Source: JAVDCA01 sp035764045 (GTDB taxonomy: Bacteria; Pseudomonadota; Alphaproteobacteria; Rhizobiales; Xanthobacteraceae). Taken from it: DNA of 14,956 nt. The stretch spans positions 1 through 14,956 of the forward strand of contig DASTZX010000454.1 of the NCBI GenBank assembly GCA_035764045.1. Direction: 5' to 3'. This document shows, piece after piece, positions 1-6,983 of the stretch (position 1 is its first letter; each line of letters starts with the position of its first letter). The translations under genes and the position numbers were made by a program. The notes under the pieces were generated by a model. The model did not search any database. It was not told the DNA's origin and worked only from the letters and a program-made list of their open reading frames with translations.

Positions 1-14
1 AGAGGAGAGACCTG

Positions 15-1064
15 ATGAAGCCGTTGAAGATCCTCGCAGCGCTGGGAGCGCTCGCCGCGATCTCGACAGTGACGGCCACGGCAGCCGACATCACGGGCGC
101 CGGCGCGACCTTCCCGTATCCGATCTACGCCAAGTGGGCCGACGCCTATAAGAAGCAGACCGGGATCGGCCTGAACTATCAGTCGATCGGCTCGGGCGGC
201 GGGATCAAGCAGATCGAAGCCAAGACGGTCACGTTCGGCGCCTCCGACATGCCGCTCACGGCGGACGATCTCAACAAGAAAGGCCTCATCCAGTTTCCGA
301 CCGTCATGGGCGGCGTGGTGCCGGTCGTGAACATTCCGGGCGTCAAGTCGGGCGACCTCGTCATCGACGGACCGACGCTCGCCAAGATCTATCTCGGCGA
401 GATCACCAAATGGGACGATCCGGCGCTCAAGAAGCTCAATCCCAATGCCAAGCTGCCCTCGCAAGCGATCGCGGCAGTCCACCGCTCGGACGGCTCCGGC
501 ACGACCTTCATCTTCACCAACTATCTCATGAAGGTGAGCCCGGAGTGGAAATCGAAAGTCGGCAACAACACCTCGGTCGAGTGGCCGGTCGGCCTGGGCG
601 CCAAGGGCAACGAAGGCGTCGCGAACAATGTGAGCCAGACGCGAGGCTCGATCGGCTACGTCGAGACCGCCTATGCGAAACAGAACAATCTGACCACCAT
701 GAAGATGGTCAACAAGGAGGGTAAGACCGTCGCGCCGACGCCGGATGCCATCCAGGCCGCGGCCGCCAATGCGGATTGGGTCGGCACGCCGGGGTTCTAT
801 GTGCTGTTGACCGACCAGCCCGGAGCAACGTCGTGGCCGATCGCCGGCGCGACATTCATCCTGGTCCACAAGCAGGTGCAGGACGCAGCCTCCGTGCATG
901 AAGCCCTCAAGTTCTTCGAGTGGGCGTATGCCAACGGCGGCAAGATGGCGTCAGACCTCGACTACATTCCGATGCCCACCAAGGTCGTCGGTGCGATCAA
1001 GAAGGTGTGGGCGAGCGACATCAAGGATTCGAGCGGCAAGCCGATTTTCGCCGCCTCGAATTGA
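15..1064 (+). CDS. pstS: Periplasmic phosphate-binding protein PstS of the Pst ABC transporter
   Basis: Binds inorganic phosphate in the periplasm and delivers it to the PstC/PstA channel. The 349-residue product starts with a Sec signal peptide (MKPLKI, a hydrophobic stretch to about residue 22, then ATA/AD, so cleavage near residue 23-24). Family signatures are in order: GAGATFP at 28-34, SIGSGGG at 57-63, GASDMPL at 75-81, the phosphate-contacting HRSDGSGTT at 156-164 and GSIGYVE at 211-217. Length is normal for the family. The ATG is preceded by a purine-rich Shine-Dalgarno (AGAGGAGAGA, 1-10), which fixes the start but is also the window edge, so any Pho box or promoter lies outside. It is the first gene seen in the pst-phoU-phoB operon, with a 150-bp gap before pstC. 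Identity is very secure. Confidence 0.97.
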   Translation: MKPLKILAALGALAAISTVTATAADITGAGATFPYPIYAKWADAYKKQTGIGLNYQSIGSGGGIKQIEAKTVTFGASDMPLTADDLNKKGLIQFPTVMGGVVPVVNIPGVKSGDLVIDGPTLAKIYLGEITKWDDPALKKLNPNAKLPSQAIAAVHRSDGSGTTFIFTNYLMKVSPEWKSKVGNNTSVEWPVGLGAKGNEGVANNVSQTRGSIGYVETAYAKQNNLTTMKMVNKEGKTVAPTPDAIQAAAANADWVGTPGFYVLLTDQPGATSWPIAGATFILVHKQVQDAASVHEALKFFEWAYANGGKMASDLDYIPMPTKVVGAIKKVWASDIKDSSGKPIFAASN

Positions 1065-1082
1065 GCCTGAGCGGCCCCCGGC

Positions 1083-1104
1083 GAGGCGCCGTGAGGCGCC
1101 CCTC
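1083..1104 (+). other. Intercistronic hairpin between pstS and pstC
   Basis: Seen: GGCGCC at 1085-1090 pairs with GGCGCC at 1095-1100 around a GTGA (GNRA-type) tetraloop. It sits 20 bp after the pstS stop and is formed by a direct repeat of GAGGCGCC (1083-1090 and 1093-1100). There is no T-run, so it is not a classical terminator. Inference: it could protect the 3' end of a pstS-only mRNA and give the binding protein higher expression than the membrane subunits, as is known for other binding-protein operons. Confidence 0.4.
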
Positions 1105-1214
1105 CTTTGCGCCGCAACTGGCATTTCTGATCGGGTAGGAAACATCCTTGTTCTGCGATCCGAAGCCCGTTCCAATGCCTCGCTGGACCGATCGGCCTCG
1201 CGACGGGGACCCGC

Positions 1215-2234
1215 ATGGAACTGCCCGCCAGGAGACGCCCCGTGGTTGACGCCACATGGCGAGGCGCGGCGGTCGCCCAGCCGGTCGCGCGTTCGCGCGC
1301 CCCGACGTTGCGCAAACTGCGGCTTACCGACACCGCCTTCCACCAGATCACGCGCCTGGCGGCCTTCGCCGTGCTGCTCATCCTGGGAGGCGTGATCCTC
1401 TCGCTCTCGATCGGCGCATGGCCGGCGCTCAAGACTTTCGGGTTTTCATTCCTGATCGAGCAGCGCTGGAATCCGGTCACCGAGAAGTTCGGCGCGCTCG
1501 CCGCGATCTACGGCACGGTCGTGACCTCGTTCATCGCCATGCTGATCGCGATTCCGGTCGGACTTCTCATCACGCTGTTCCTCACCGAGCTCTGTCCGAT
1601 GTGGTTGCGTCGCCCGATCGGCATCGCGATCGAGCTGCTCGCCGGCATCCCGAGCATCATCTACGGCATCTGGGGGCTGTTCGTGCTCGCCCCGTTCCTG
1701 CAGCGAACGCTCCAGCCGGCGCTGATCGACGCCTTGGGGCCGATCCCGCTTCTGTCCGACCTGTTCGCGGGCCCGCCCTACGGCATCGGCATGCTGACCG
1801 CCGGCCTGATCCTCGCGATCATGGTCCTGCCGTTCATCACCTCGGTATCGCGCGACGTCTTCGAGGCCGTACCCTCGGTGCTCAAGGAGGCGGCCTACGG
1901 GCTCGGCTGCACCACCTGGGAGGTGGTGCGCTACGTCGTGCTGCCCTATGCCCGGGTGGGAGTGATCGGCGGCGTCATGCTCGGGCTCGGCCGCGCGCTC
2001 GGCGAAACGATGGCCGTGACATTCGTGATCGGCAACGCGCACCGCATCTCGGCGTCGCTGCTCGCCCCGGGCACGACCATCTCGGCGACGATCGCCAACG
2101 AGTTCACCGAGGCGGTGGGCGACCTCTATACCTCTTCACTGATCGCGCTCGGCCTCATCCTGTTCGTGATCACGTTCATCGTTCTGGCGGCGGCACGCTA
2201 TCTGCTGTTGCGGATCGAGCGGCGGATCGGGTGA
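1215..2234 (+). CDS. pstC: Phosphate ABC transporter permease PstC
   Basis: One of the two inner-membrane channel subunits of the Pst phosphate importer. The 339-residue product has a hydrophilic N-terminus of about 45 residues, then about six hydrophobic segments (roughly 48-66, 98-124, 137-160, 190-211, 247-270 and 305-330). The permease coupling loop is plain around 226-231 (EAAYGLG) and is followed by the conserved GRALGETMA at 259-267. It lies 4 bp before pstA and is clearly co-transcribed. The start is uncertain. ATG at 1215 has only a GGGGA at 1205-1209, while an in-frame GTG at 1242 has a well-spaced GGAG (1231-1234) and would remove only nine non-conserved residues. The longer form is given. 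Confidence 0.94.
   Translation: MELPARRRPVVDATWRGAAVAQPVARSRAPTLRKLRLTDTAFHQITRLAAFAVLLILGGVILSLSIGAWPALKTFGFSFLIEQRWNPVTEKFGALAAIYGTVVTSFIAMLIAIPVGLLITLFLTELCPMWLRRPIGIAIELLAGIPSIIYGIWGLFVLAPFLQRTLQPALIDALGPIPLLSDLFAGPPYGIGMLTAGLILAIMVLPFITSVSRDVFEAVPSVLKEAAYGLGCTTWEVVRYVVLPYARVGVIGGVMLGLGRALGETMAVTFVIGNAHRISASLLAPGTTISATIANEFTEAVGDLYTSSLIALGLILFVITFIVLAAARYLLLRIERRIG
1231..1244 (+). promoter_or_regulatory. Alternative ribosome binding site and GTG start for pstC
   Basis: GGAG at 1231-1234, a 7-nt spacer, then GTG at 1242-1244 in the pstC frame. This is a better Shine-Dalgarno arrangement than the one in front of the ATG at 1215. The residues that would be lost carry no family motif, so this may be the true start. 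Confidence 0.4.
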
Positions 2235-2238
2235 GCCG

Positions 2239-3081
2239 ATGATGGAGCTCTACCAGCGCCGCCGGCTGCGCAACCGGATCGTGATGGTGCTTGCCTTCGG
2301 GGCGACCGGTCTCGGGCTCGGCTGGCTCGCAATCATCCTGGGGACGCTGGTGTTCGAAGGGGCGAGCGGCCTCTCGCTCGCAGTGTTCACCGAGACGACG
2401 CCGCCCCCCGGGTCGGACGGCGGGCTGCTCAACCCGATCGTCGGCAGCCTGATGATGACGGCCGTCGCGGTTGCGCTCGGCACCCCGATCGGGATTCTCG
2501 CCGGCACCTACATGGCGGAGTACGGCCGCTTCTCGCGCATCACTCACGTGGTGCGCTTCATCAACGACATCCTCCTGAGCGCGCCGTCGATCGTGGTCGG
2601 CCTCTTCATCTACGAGGTCATGGTCGCCCCGATGGGCCACTTCTCCGGGCTTGCGGGGGCGGTGGCATTGGCTGTCCTCGTCATTCCGGTGGTGGTGCGC
2701 ACGACCGAAGACATGCTGTTGCTCGTGCCGAGGGAGCTGCGCGAGGCCGCCGCCGCGCTCGGCATGCCGCCCGCCTATGTGATCGGAAAGATCGCGTACC
2801 GGGCCGCGCGCGCCGGGATCATCACCGGCGTCCTGCTCGCCGTCGCGCGCATCAGCGGCGAGACCGCGCCCCTCCTCTTCACCGCGCTGAACAACCAGTT
2901 CTTCAGCGCCAACCTCAACGCGCCCTTGGCGAGCCTGCCGGCGGTCATCTTCCAGTTTGCGCTCAGCCCCTACCACGACTGGCAGAAGCTCGCCTGGACG
3001 GGCGCGCTGATCATCACGATGGCAGTGCTGGGCTTGAGCATCGTGGCCCGCACGCTGGCATCGTCGAGGAAAACATCGTGA
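2239..3081 (+). CDS. pstA: Phosphate ABC transporter permease PstA
   Basis: Second channel subunit of the Pst importer, paired with PstC in the inner membrane. It has 280 residues, with a short basic N-terminus (QRRRLRNR) followed by a first membrane segment at about 13-38. Further hydrophobic segments are near 67-92, 108-130, 137-155, 192-212 and 252-272. The coupling loop reads EAAAALG at 169-175, and the family-typical ARISGETAPLLFTAL lies at 203-217. The double ATG (2239 and 2242) leaves the start ambiguous by one codon. It begins 4 bp after pstC and ends in a GTGA overlap with pstB, so translation is coupled. PstA is usually of this length. Confidence 0.95.
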   Translation: MMELYQRRRLRNRIVMVLAFGATGLGLGWLAIILGTLVFEGASGLSLAVFTETTPPPGSDGGLLNPIVGSLMMTAVAVALGTPIGILAGTYMAEYGRFSRITHVVRFINDILLSAPSIVVGLFIYEVMVAPMGHFSGLAGAVALAVLVIPVVVRTTEDMLLLVPRELREAAAALGMPPAYVIGKIAYRAARAGIITGVLLAVARISGETAPLLFTALNNQFFSANLNAPLASLPAVIFQFALSPYHDWQKLAWTGALIITMAVLGLSIVARTLASSRKTS

Positions 3082-3905
3082 GTCTCGCAGTGGACCGCTA
3101 CGCAATCCCGGTTCCGCCGATCCAGGGGGCATCCGCCCCGCCCGGCGCGCTGGTCGAGAAGATCGCCACGCGACAGCTGAACTTCTTCTATGGCGCCAAC
3201 CGGGCGCTCAAGGACGTCAACACTCCGCTCTACGCCAAGCAGGTGACCGCCTTCGTCGGCCCGTCGGGCTGCGGAAAATCGACGCTGCTCCGCGTGCTCA
3301 ACCGCGTTTACGATCTCTATCCGAACCAGCGTGCCGAGGGCGAGGTGCTGCTCGATGGCGAAAACATCCTCTCGCCCACTCAGGACGTGAACCTGCTGCG
3401 CGCCCGGATCGGCATGGTGTTCCAGAAGCCGACGCCGTTCCCGATGTCGATCTACGAGAACATCGCCTTCGGCGTGCGGCTCTACGAGCGCCTGGGCCGG
3501 CAGGAGCTCGACGGTCGGGTCGAGCAGGCGCTGCGCCGCGCGGCGCTGTGGGACGAGGTCAAGGACAAGCTGGCCGCGAACGGCTTGAGCCTCTCGGGCG
3601 GCCAGCAGCAGCGCCTGTGCATCGCACGCACCGTGGCGGTCAAGCCCGAGGTCATCCTGCTCGACGAGCCGTGCTCGGCGCTCGACCCGATCTCCACCGC
3701 CAAGGTCGAGGAGCTGATCGACGAGCTCAAGCACGACTATACGATCGCGATCGTCACCCACAACATGCAGCAGGCCGCGCGCGTGTCCGACTACACCGTT
3801 TTCATGTATCTCGGCGAGCTGGTGGAATTCGGAACGACCAGCAAGATGTTCACCACCCCCACGGACCGCCGCACGCAGGACTACATCACGGGGCGCTTCG
3901 GCTGA
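3078..3905 (+). CDS. pstB: Phosphate ABC transporter ATPase PstB
   Basis: Cytoplasmic ATPase that powers the PstSCA importer. All nucleotide-binding motifs are intact in the 275-residue product: Walker A GPSGCGKST at 61-69, Q-loop Gln116 in MVFQKP, signature LSGGQ at 172-176, Walker B VILLDEP at 192-198 with catalytic Glu197, D-loop SALD at 200-203, and switch His228. MVFQKPTPFPMSIYEN and SALDPIS are typical of PstB rather than of other ABC ATPases. It starts at GTG 3078, inside the pstA stop, with GAGGA at 3066-3070. About 25 N-terminal residues precede the ABC domain and carry no recognisable motif. phoU follows after 26 bp. Confidence 0.97.
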   Translation: MSLAVDRYAIPVPPIQGASAPPGALVEKIATRQLNFFYGANRALKDVNTPLYAKQVTAFVGPSGCGKSTLLRVLNRVYDLYPNQRAEGEVLLDGENILSPTQDVNLLRARIGMVFQKPTPFPMSIYENIAFGVRLYERLGRQELDGRVEQALRRAALWDEVKDKLAANGLSLSGGQQQRLCIARTVAVKPEVILLDEPCSALDPISTAKVEELIDELKHDYTIAIVTHNMQQAARVSDYTVFMYLGELVEFGTTSKMFTTPTDRRTQDYITGRFG

Positions 3906-3931
3906 GCCGGAAGCGATGCGAGGACGGTGAC

Positions 3932-4651
3932 ATGACCATGTCGGAACACACGATCAAGGCTTTCGACGCCGATCTGCAGGATCTCACGCGTGTGGTTGCG
4001 GAGATGGGCGGGCTGGCGGAGCGCCAGATCGCCAAGGCCATCGAGGCGCTCGACAGGCGCGACCCGGCGCTCGCCGACAAGGTGATCGCGGAGGACGCGA
4101 AAATCGACGCGCTCCAGCGCGAGATCGAGGAGAAAGCGGTTCTCACCATCGCGCGGCGCCAGCCGATGGCGGTCGACCTGCGCGAGATCGTGGGCGCACT
4201 GCGCGTCTCGAACGACCTCGAGCGGATCGGCGATCTCGCCAAGAACATCGCCAAACGGGTCGGCGCGCTCGAGGAAGATTTCGGGTCTCAGCAGGTCATG
4301 CGCGGCGTCGAGCACATGGCCGACCTCGTGCTCGCCCAGGTCAAGGACGTGCTCGACAGCTTCGCGAACCGGGATTCGGCCAAGGCGCTGGCGGTCTGGC
4401 GCAACGACGAGGAGATCGATGCGGTCAACAACTCGCTGTTTCGCGAGCTCCTGACCTACATGATGGAGGACCCGCGCAACATCAGCTACTGCATCCATCT
4501 GCTGTTCTGCGCCAAGAACATCGAGCGCATGGGCGACCACGCCACCAATATCGCCGAGACCGTCTATTTCATCGCGGAGGGGCGCACGCTCGCGGAAGAG
4601 CGCCCCAAGGGCGACAATACCGCCAGCACCAAAGTCCCGTTCCGCAATTGA
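3932..4651 (+). CDS. phoU: Phosphate signalling protein PhoU
   Basis: Negative regulator that connects the Pst transporter to the PhoR kinase and restrains phosphate uptake when phosphate is plentiful. The 239-residue helical protein shows the two PhoU repeats. Each carries the metal-binding motif: E97-RIGD101-LAKN105 in the first and E198-RMGD202-HATN206 in the second. The start is set at ATG 3932 because GAGGA (3920-3924) lies 7 nt upstream and the protein then begins like its family. The frame is open further upstream inside pstB, but that part is non-homologous. A second ATG at 3938 is possible. It is the fifth gene of the operon, 10 bp from phoB. Confidence 0.96.
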   Translation: MTMSEHTIKAFDADLQDLTRVVAEMGGLAERQIAKAIEALDRRDPALADKVIAEDAKIDALQREIEEKAVLTIARRQPMAVDLREIVGALRVSNDLERIGDLAKNIAKRVGALEEDFGSQQVMRGVEHMADLVLAQVKDVLDSFANRDSAKALAVWRNDEEIDAVNNSLFRELLTYMMEDPRNISYCIHLLFCAKNIERMGDHATNIAETVYFIAEGRTLAEERPKGDNTASTKVPFRN

Positions 4652-4661
4652 GGGCATTGCG

Positions 4662-5363
4662 ATGACGGCGCGCATTCTCATCGTCGAGGACGAGGAGCCT
4701 CTGACGCTGCTCCTGCGCTACAATCTCGAGGCGGAAGGTTATACGGTCGACGCCTCGCCGCGCGGCGACGAGGCCGAGCTGCGGCTGAAGGAGACCCCGC
4801 CCGATCTCGCGGTCATCGACTGGATGCTGCCGGGTCTCTCCGGGATCGAGCTCGTTCGCCGGCTGCGCGCCAGGCCGGAAACGCGCCGGCTGCCGATCAT
4901 CATGCTGACGGCCCGGGGCGAGGAAGGCGAGCGCGTCCGCGGGCTCGCCACCGGGGCCGACGACTACATCGTCAAGCCGTTCTCCATTCCCGAGCTGCTT
5001 GCCCGCATCCGCGCGCTGCTGCGCCGCGCCAGGCCGGAGCGGGTTGCGACGCTGCTTTCGGCCGGCGATATCGAGCTCGACCGCGACACCAAGCGCGTCC
5101 TGCGCTCCGGCCGCGACGTGCCGCTCGGCCCGACCGAATTCCGGCTGCTCGAGTTCCTGCTGGAGAATCCCGGCCGGGTCTTTTCCCGCGAGCAGCTGCT
5201 CGACCAGGTATGGGGCCGCGACGTCTATATCGACGAGCGCACCGTGGACGTCCATGTGGGCCGCCTGCGCAAGGCGCTCAACCGCGGACGCATGGCGGAT
5301 CCTATCCGCACCGTTCGCGGCTCGGGCTATGCGCTCGACGATCGGTTCGGCAAGATCGCCTGA
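4662..5363 (+). CDS. phoB: Phosphate regulon response regulator PhoB
   Basis: OmpR/PhoB-type transcription factor that activates the Pho regulon when phosphorylated during phosphate starvation. In its 233 residues, the receiver domain (1-120) has the acidic pair E9/D10, phospho-acceptor Asp53 (VIDWMLPG), Thr83 (MLTAR) and Lys105 (VKPF). The winged-helix DNA-binding domain (about 135-228) has PTEFRLLEFL at 157-166 and a recognition helix around 192-206 (ERTVDVHVGRLRKAL). GAGGG at 4650-4654 is the ribosome binding site. Lying last in a pst-phoU operon identifies it as PhoB rather than another OmpR-type regulator. No kinase gene follows, so phoR is expected elsewhere, most likely before pstS. 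Confidence 0.96.
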   Translation: MTARILIVEDEEPLTLLLRYNLEAEGYTVDASPRGDEAELRLKETPPDLAVIDWMLPGLSGIELVRRLRARPETRRLPIIMLTARGEEGERVRGLATGADDYIVKPFSIPELLARIRALLRRARPERVATLLSAGDIELDRDTKRVLRSGRDVPLGPTEFRLLEFLLENPGRVFSREQLLDQVWGRDVYIDERTVDVHVGRLRKALNRGRMADPIRTVRGSGYALDDRFGKIA

Positions 5364-5383
5364 AGCCCGCGCAAGCTCACGAT

Positions 5384-5498
5384 GTGATTGCCCGCGCAAG
5401 CGGGCAATCAACTCATCACAAGTCGTGAACGAGACTTGGACCGTGCGTCATCCGGTGCGCTGCGGCGTACTCGATCGCCCGCTTTCGCGGGCGATGAC
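5384..5498. repeat. Bipartite palindromic intergenic repeat, copy 1
   Basis: Two palindromes facing each other. The left one is an 11-bp stem (5385-5395 with 5400-5410) closed by a GCAA tetraloop. The right one is a 9-bp stem (5474-5482 with 5487-5495) with a TTTC loop and the tail GATGAC. The right palindrome read on the - strand matches the left palindrome of copy 2 (10205-10234) almost base for base. The outer ends (GTGATTGCCCGCG and CGCGGGCGATGAC) are imperfect inverted repeats. It lies 20 bp after phoB and 26 bp from the end of the oppositely oriented DUF2147 gene, so it may also act as a bidirectional terminator. Confidence 0.7.
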
Positions 5499-5524
5499 GG
5501 TGGCCTGCCTCGAGAGGCGACGCG

Positions 5525-5965
5525 CTACTTCGTGCGCGTCCAGGTCTGCGTCTTGCAGATCAGCCCGCCCAGCGCGCAGCCCTTGAGATCGAGCGTGTTC
5601 GCACCGGTGAGCGTGATCGATCCCGTATAGGTCTTGCCGTCCTCGGCATTGTAGACCTGGCCGTCCCACTTGTCGGGGGTTCCGCTCGGCCTCATGGCGA
5701 AGACGATCTGCACTCCGATCAGCGGCCGGACCCGCTTTGCGGCATCGGGATTGTTGCTGTCGGTTTTCGGCCTGCCGGTCGCCGGATCGTTCGGCTGCTT
5801 CAGCGCCACGATGGTGCCGCACAGCGCGTCGCTGCAGCGCGCGATCGTGACCGTGGCATTGCCTTCCTTGGTCAGCCACTTGCCGGCCGGATCGGCCGCC
5901 CGAGCGGGCACTGCGAGGCAGGACAAAGCAGCGGCAACTGCGGCGCACGTCACGGCATTACGCAT
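5525..5965 (-). CDS. Secreted DUF2147 family protein
   Basis: Function unknown. The 146-residue product begins with a signal peptide (MRNAVTCAAVAAALSC..., cleavage after ARA at residue 23). The mature part has the DUF2147 pattern: DPAGKW at 25-30, then CGTIVALK at 49-56, DSNNPD at 69-74, the W-D-G-xx-YN stretch at 100-106, GKTYTG at 110-115 and LKGC near 127-130. Four cysteines (C44, C49, C130, C137) could make periplasmic disulfides. Family members are predicted periplasmic beta-barrel-like proteins without an established activity. The start is set at ATG 5965 so that the signal peptide is at the N-terminus; the ribosome binding site (AAGAAAGAA) is weak. It lies 68 bp downstream of gcrA on the same strand. 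Confidence 0.88.
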   Translation of the reverse strand: MRNAVTCAAVAAALSCLAVPARAADPAGKWLTKEGNATVTIARCSDALCGTIVALKQPNDPATGRPKTDSNNPDAAKRVRPLIGVQIVFAMRPSGTPDKWDGQVYNAEDGKTYTGSITLTGANTLDLKGCALGGLICKTQTWTRTK

Positions 5966-6011
5966 GGTACATTCTTTCTTTGCAAAGCGCCGCGCGCGAG
6001 CGTCGCCTGGA

Positions 6012-6030
6012 CGCGAACGTCGGGTTCGCG
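6012..6030 (-). terminator. Hairpin just after gcrA
   Basis: CGCGAAC (6012-6018) and GTTCGCG (6024-6030) form a 7-bp perfect stem with a 5-nt loop, starting 3 bp after the gcrA stop on the - strand. There is no T-run, so it is at most a weak or processing hairpin between gcrA and the DUF2147 gene. Confidence 0.25.
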
Positions 6031-6033
6031 CCA

Positions 6034-6531
6034 CTAGTCGCGGGCAACGCGGCGATCGCGGCGACGATCCGCCGCCGGCTGGTAGGCGACGCGCGAATGG
6101 TAATTGCAGTAGGGCAGCCCCTCAACAGGTGTCCCGCCGCAGAAGAAGAACTCGGGCGTGCCCGGATCGCCGATCGGCCAGCGGCATTTGCTGTCGTTGA
6201 GCTCGAGAAGCGAGCAGCGCTGGCCGATCGGAATGATGTTCTCGATCAGCTCCGGCTCGGGATCGAGGTCGGGCTCGTACATCGGCGCAAGCGCCGTGTT
6301 GCCACGCATCGACGGCCGCGAGAGCCGCATCATGTGGCCGGATGCGCGCGGCTTGCGCGGCCGCGGCGCACTGGAGGACGGACTCTTGGCGCGGCCCGAG
6401 AGACCGAGCCGGTGGACCTTGCCGATCACCGCGTTGCGCGTGATGCCCCCGAGCTCCGCCGCGATCTGGCTGGCGGACAATCCCTCGCTCCATAGCTTCT
6501 TCAGAAGCTCAACCCGCTCATCGGTCCACAT
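6034..6531 (-). CDS. gcrA: GcrA family cell cycle regulator
   Basis: Transcription factor of Alphaproteobacteria that works with sigma70 RNA polymerase at promoters carrying CcrM-methylated GANTC sites, controlling cell-cycle genes. The 165-residue product has the diagnostic N-terminus MWTDERVELLKKLW and a helix-turn-helix (about 18-43, with ASQIAAELGGITRNAVIGKV). A low-complexity linker rich in Pro, Ser and Arg (about 48-75) follows. The conserved C-terminal domain has CRWPIGDP at 116-123, F129-F130-C131-G and YCNYH at 141-145; C116, C131, C142 and H145 are arranged like a possible metal site. The ATG at 6531 has AGGGGA and AAGAG upstream. The upstream gap itself contains four GANTC sites, suggesting regulation by its own methylation-linked circuit. 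Confidence 0.95.
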   Translation of the reverse strand: MWTDERVELLKKLWSEGLSASQIAAELGGITRNAVIGKVHRLGLSGRAKSPSSSAPRPRKPRASGHMMRLSRPSMRGNTALAPMYEPDLDPEPELIENIIPIGQRCSLLELNDSKCRWPIGDPGTPEFFFCGGTPVEGLPYCNYHSRVAYQPAADRRRDRRVARD

Positions 6532-6577
6532 CGCTCTTGTCCCCTGTCCCCGCGATGCCGGGCGCGGATACCCGGCA

Positions 6578-6774
6578 GAATCCCTCCCTCACCTCCGGCC
6601 ACGTGGTGTTGCCGTCGGGTACGCAAGAACTAGAGAAAACTCAGGAGAAGACCGTCCGCCGCACGAGATATCGCGTCTTCCGGTTCCATACGTACAATTC
6701 GCGTGACTCCGGCGCAAGAGTCGCTACCGCTCGCGTCCACATGTTCCGGCTGTGGTTTTTGTGCCGCGTGACTC
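6578..6774. promoter_or_regulatory. Cluster of four GANTC (CcrM-type) methylation sites upstream of gcrA
   Basis: GAATC at 6578-6582, GACTC at 6705-6709, GAGTC at 6718-6722 and GACTC at 6770-6774. GANTC is the CcrM methyltransferase target in Alphaproteobacteria, and GcrA acts at promoters with methylated GANTC. Sites are sparse in the rest of the window (about twelve in 14.2 kb of other sequence by eye), so the cluster is unlikely to be chance. Which sites matter is not known. Confidence 0.5.
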
Positions 6775-6851
6775 GTGTGCAACAGGCTCGCGTCTGCGCG
6801 GTCGCGCGAGGGCAAAAAAACATCTCGCCACAAAGGTTAAAAGGCCGCGGT

Positions 6852-6869
6852 ATGATCGGTACCGATCAT
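6852..6869. promoter_or_regulatory. 18-bp perfect palindrome, candidate operator
   Basis: ATGATCGGT followed directly by its reverse complement ACCGATCAT, with no spacer. It ends 22 bp upstream of the -35 box of the argD promoter, a usual place for an activator or repressor dimer. It does not match the E. coli ARG box. The binding protein is unknown. Confidence 0.5.
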
Positions 6870-6891
6870 GGTTTCGATCAAAATCGCCGTG

Positions 6892-6919
6892 TTGACACCC
6901 TGGGGCGGCGCAATAGAAT
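6892..6919 (+). promoter_or_regulatory. Sigma70-type promoter for argD-argF
   Basis: TTGACA (6892-6897, six of six to consensus), a 16-bp spacer, then TAGAAT (6914-6919, five of six). Transcription would begin at about 6925-6927, giving a leader of roughly 58 nt before the GTG of argD. It is the best promoter match in the window. Confidence 0.7.
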
Positions 6920-6927
6920 ATAGAGAG

Positions 6928-6950
6928 GTGCCGCCTCGGAAAGGCGGCAC
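6928..6950 (+). promoter_or_regulatory. Hairpin at the 5' end of the argD transcript
   Basis: GTGCCGCCT (6928-6936) and AGGCGGCAC (6942-6950) give a perfect 9-bp stem with a CGGAA loop, followed by ATTTCATTTT. It would form from the first nucleotides of the predicted transcript. It could be a 5' stabilising stem, or an early terminator/attenuator given the U-rich tail. The leader between the hairpin and the GTG has no strong Shine-Dalgarno. Confidence 0.5.
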
Positions 6951-6983
6951 ATTTCATTTTCGCCATCATCAACGGGCCGCACC

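Larger units (their letters stand above)
6532..6983. other. Divergent intergenic region gcrA / argD
   Basis: 452 bp with no credible gene. It holds GANTC sites at 6578, 6705, 6718 and 6770, an AT-richer stretch at about 6815-6845, an 18-bp palindrome at 6852-6869, a promoter at 6892-6919 and a transcript-start hairpin at 6928-6950. Open frames crossing it (6537-6923 on + and 6724-6972 on -) lack a start with a ribosome binding site and resemble no family. Confidence 0.7.

Noticed and set aside
2176..3132. Long open frame on the - strand opposite pstA (318 codons)
   Set aside because: Rich in Arg, Asp, His and Gly with no family pattern. This is the usual antisense shadow of a GC-rich gene; pstA on the + strand is unmistakable.
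6494..6509. Inverted repeat AGCTTCT-TC-AGAAGCT near the gcrA start
   Set aside because: It lies inside conserved gcrA codons (LLKKLW region); short palindromes in coding sequence are expected and nothing else supports a role.
6831..6840. GGTTAA resembling half a CtrA box upstream of gcrA
   Set aside because: The second TTAA at the required 7-nt spacing is absent, so a CtrA site cannot be claimed.
6537..6923. 128-codon + strand frame in the gcrA/argD gap
   Set aside because: It starts at TTG without a ribosome binding site, resembles no family, and covers the GANTC sites and the palindrome expected of regulatory DNA.
6724..6972. 82-codon - strand frame in the same gap
   Set aside because: No ribosome binding site, odd composition, and it runs against the argD promoter and hairpin.
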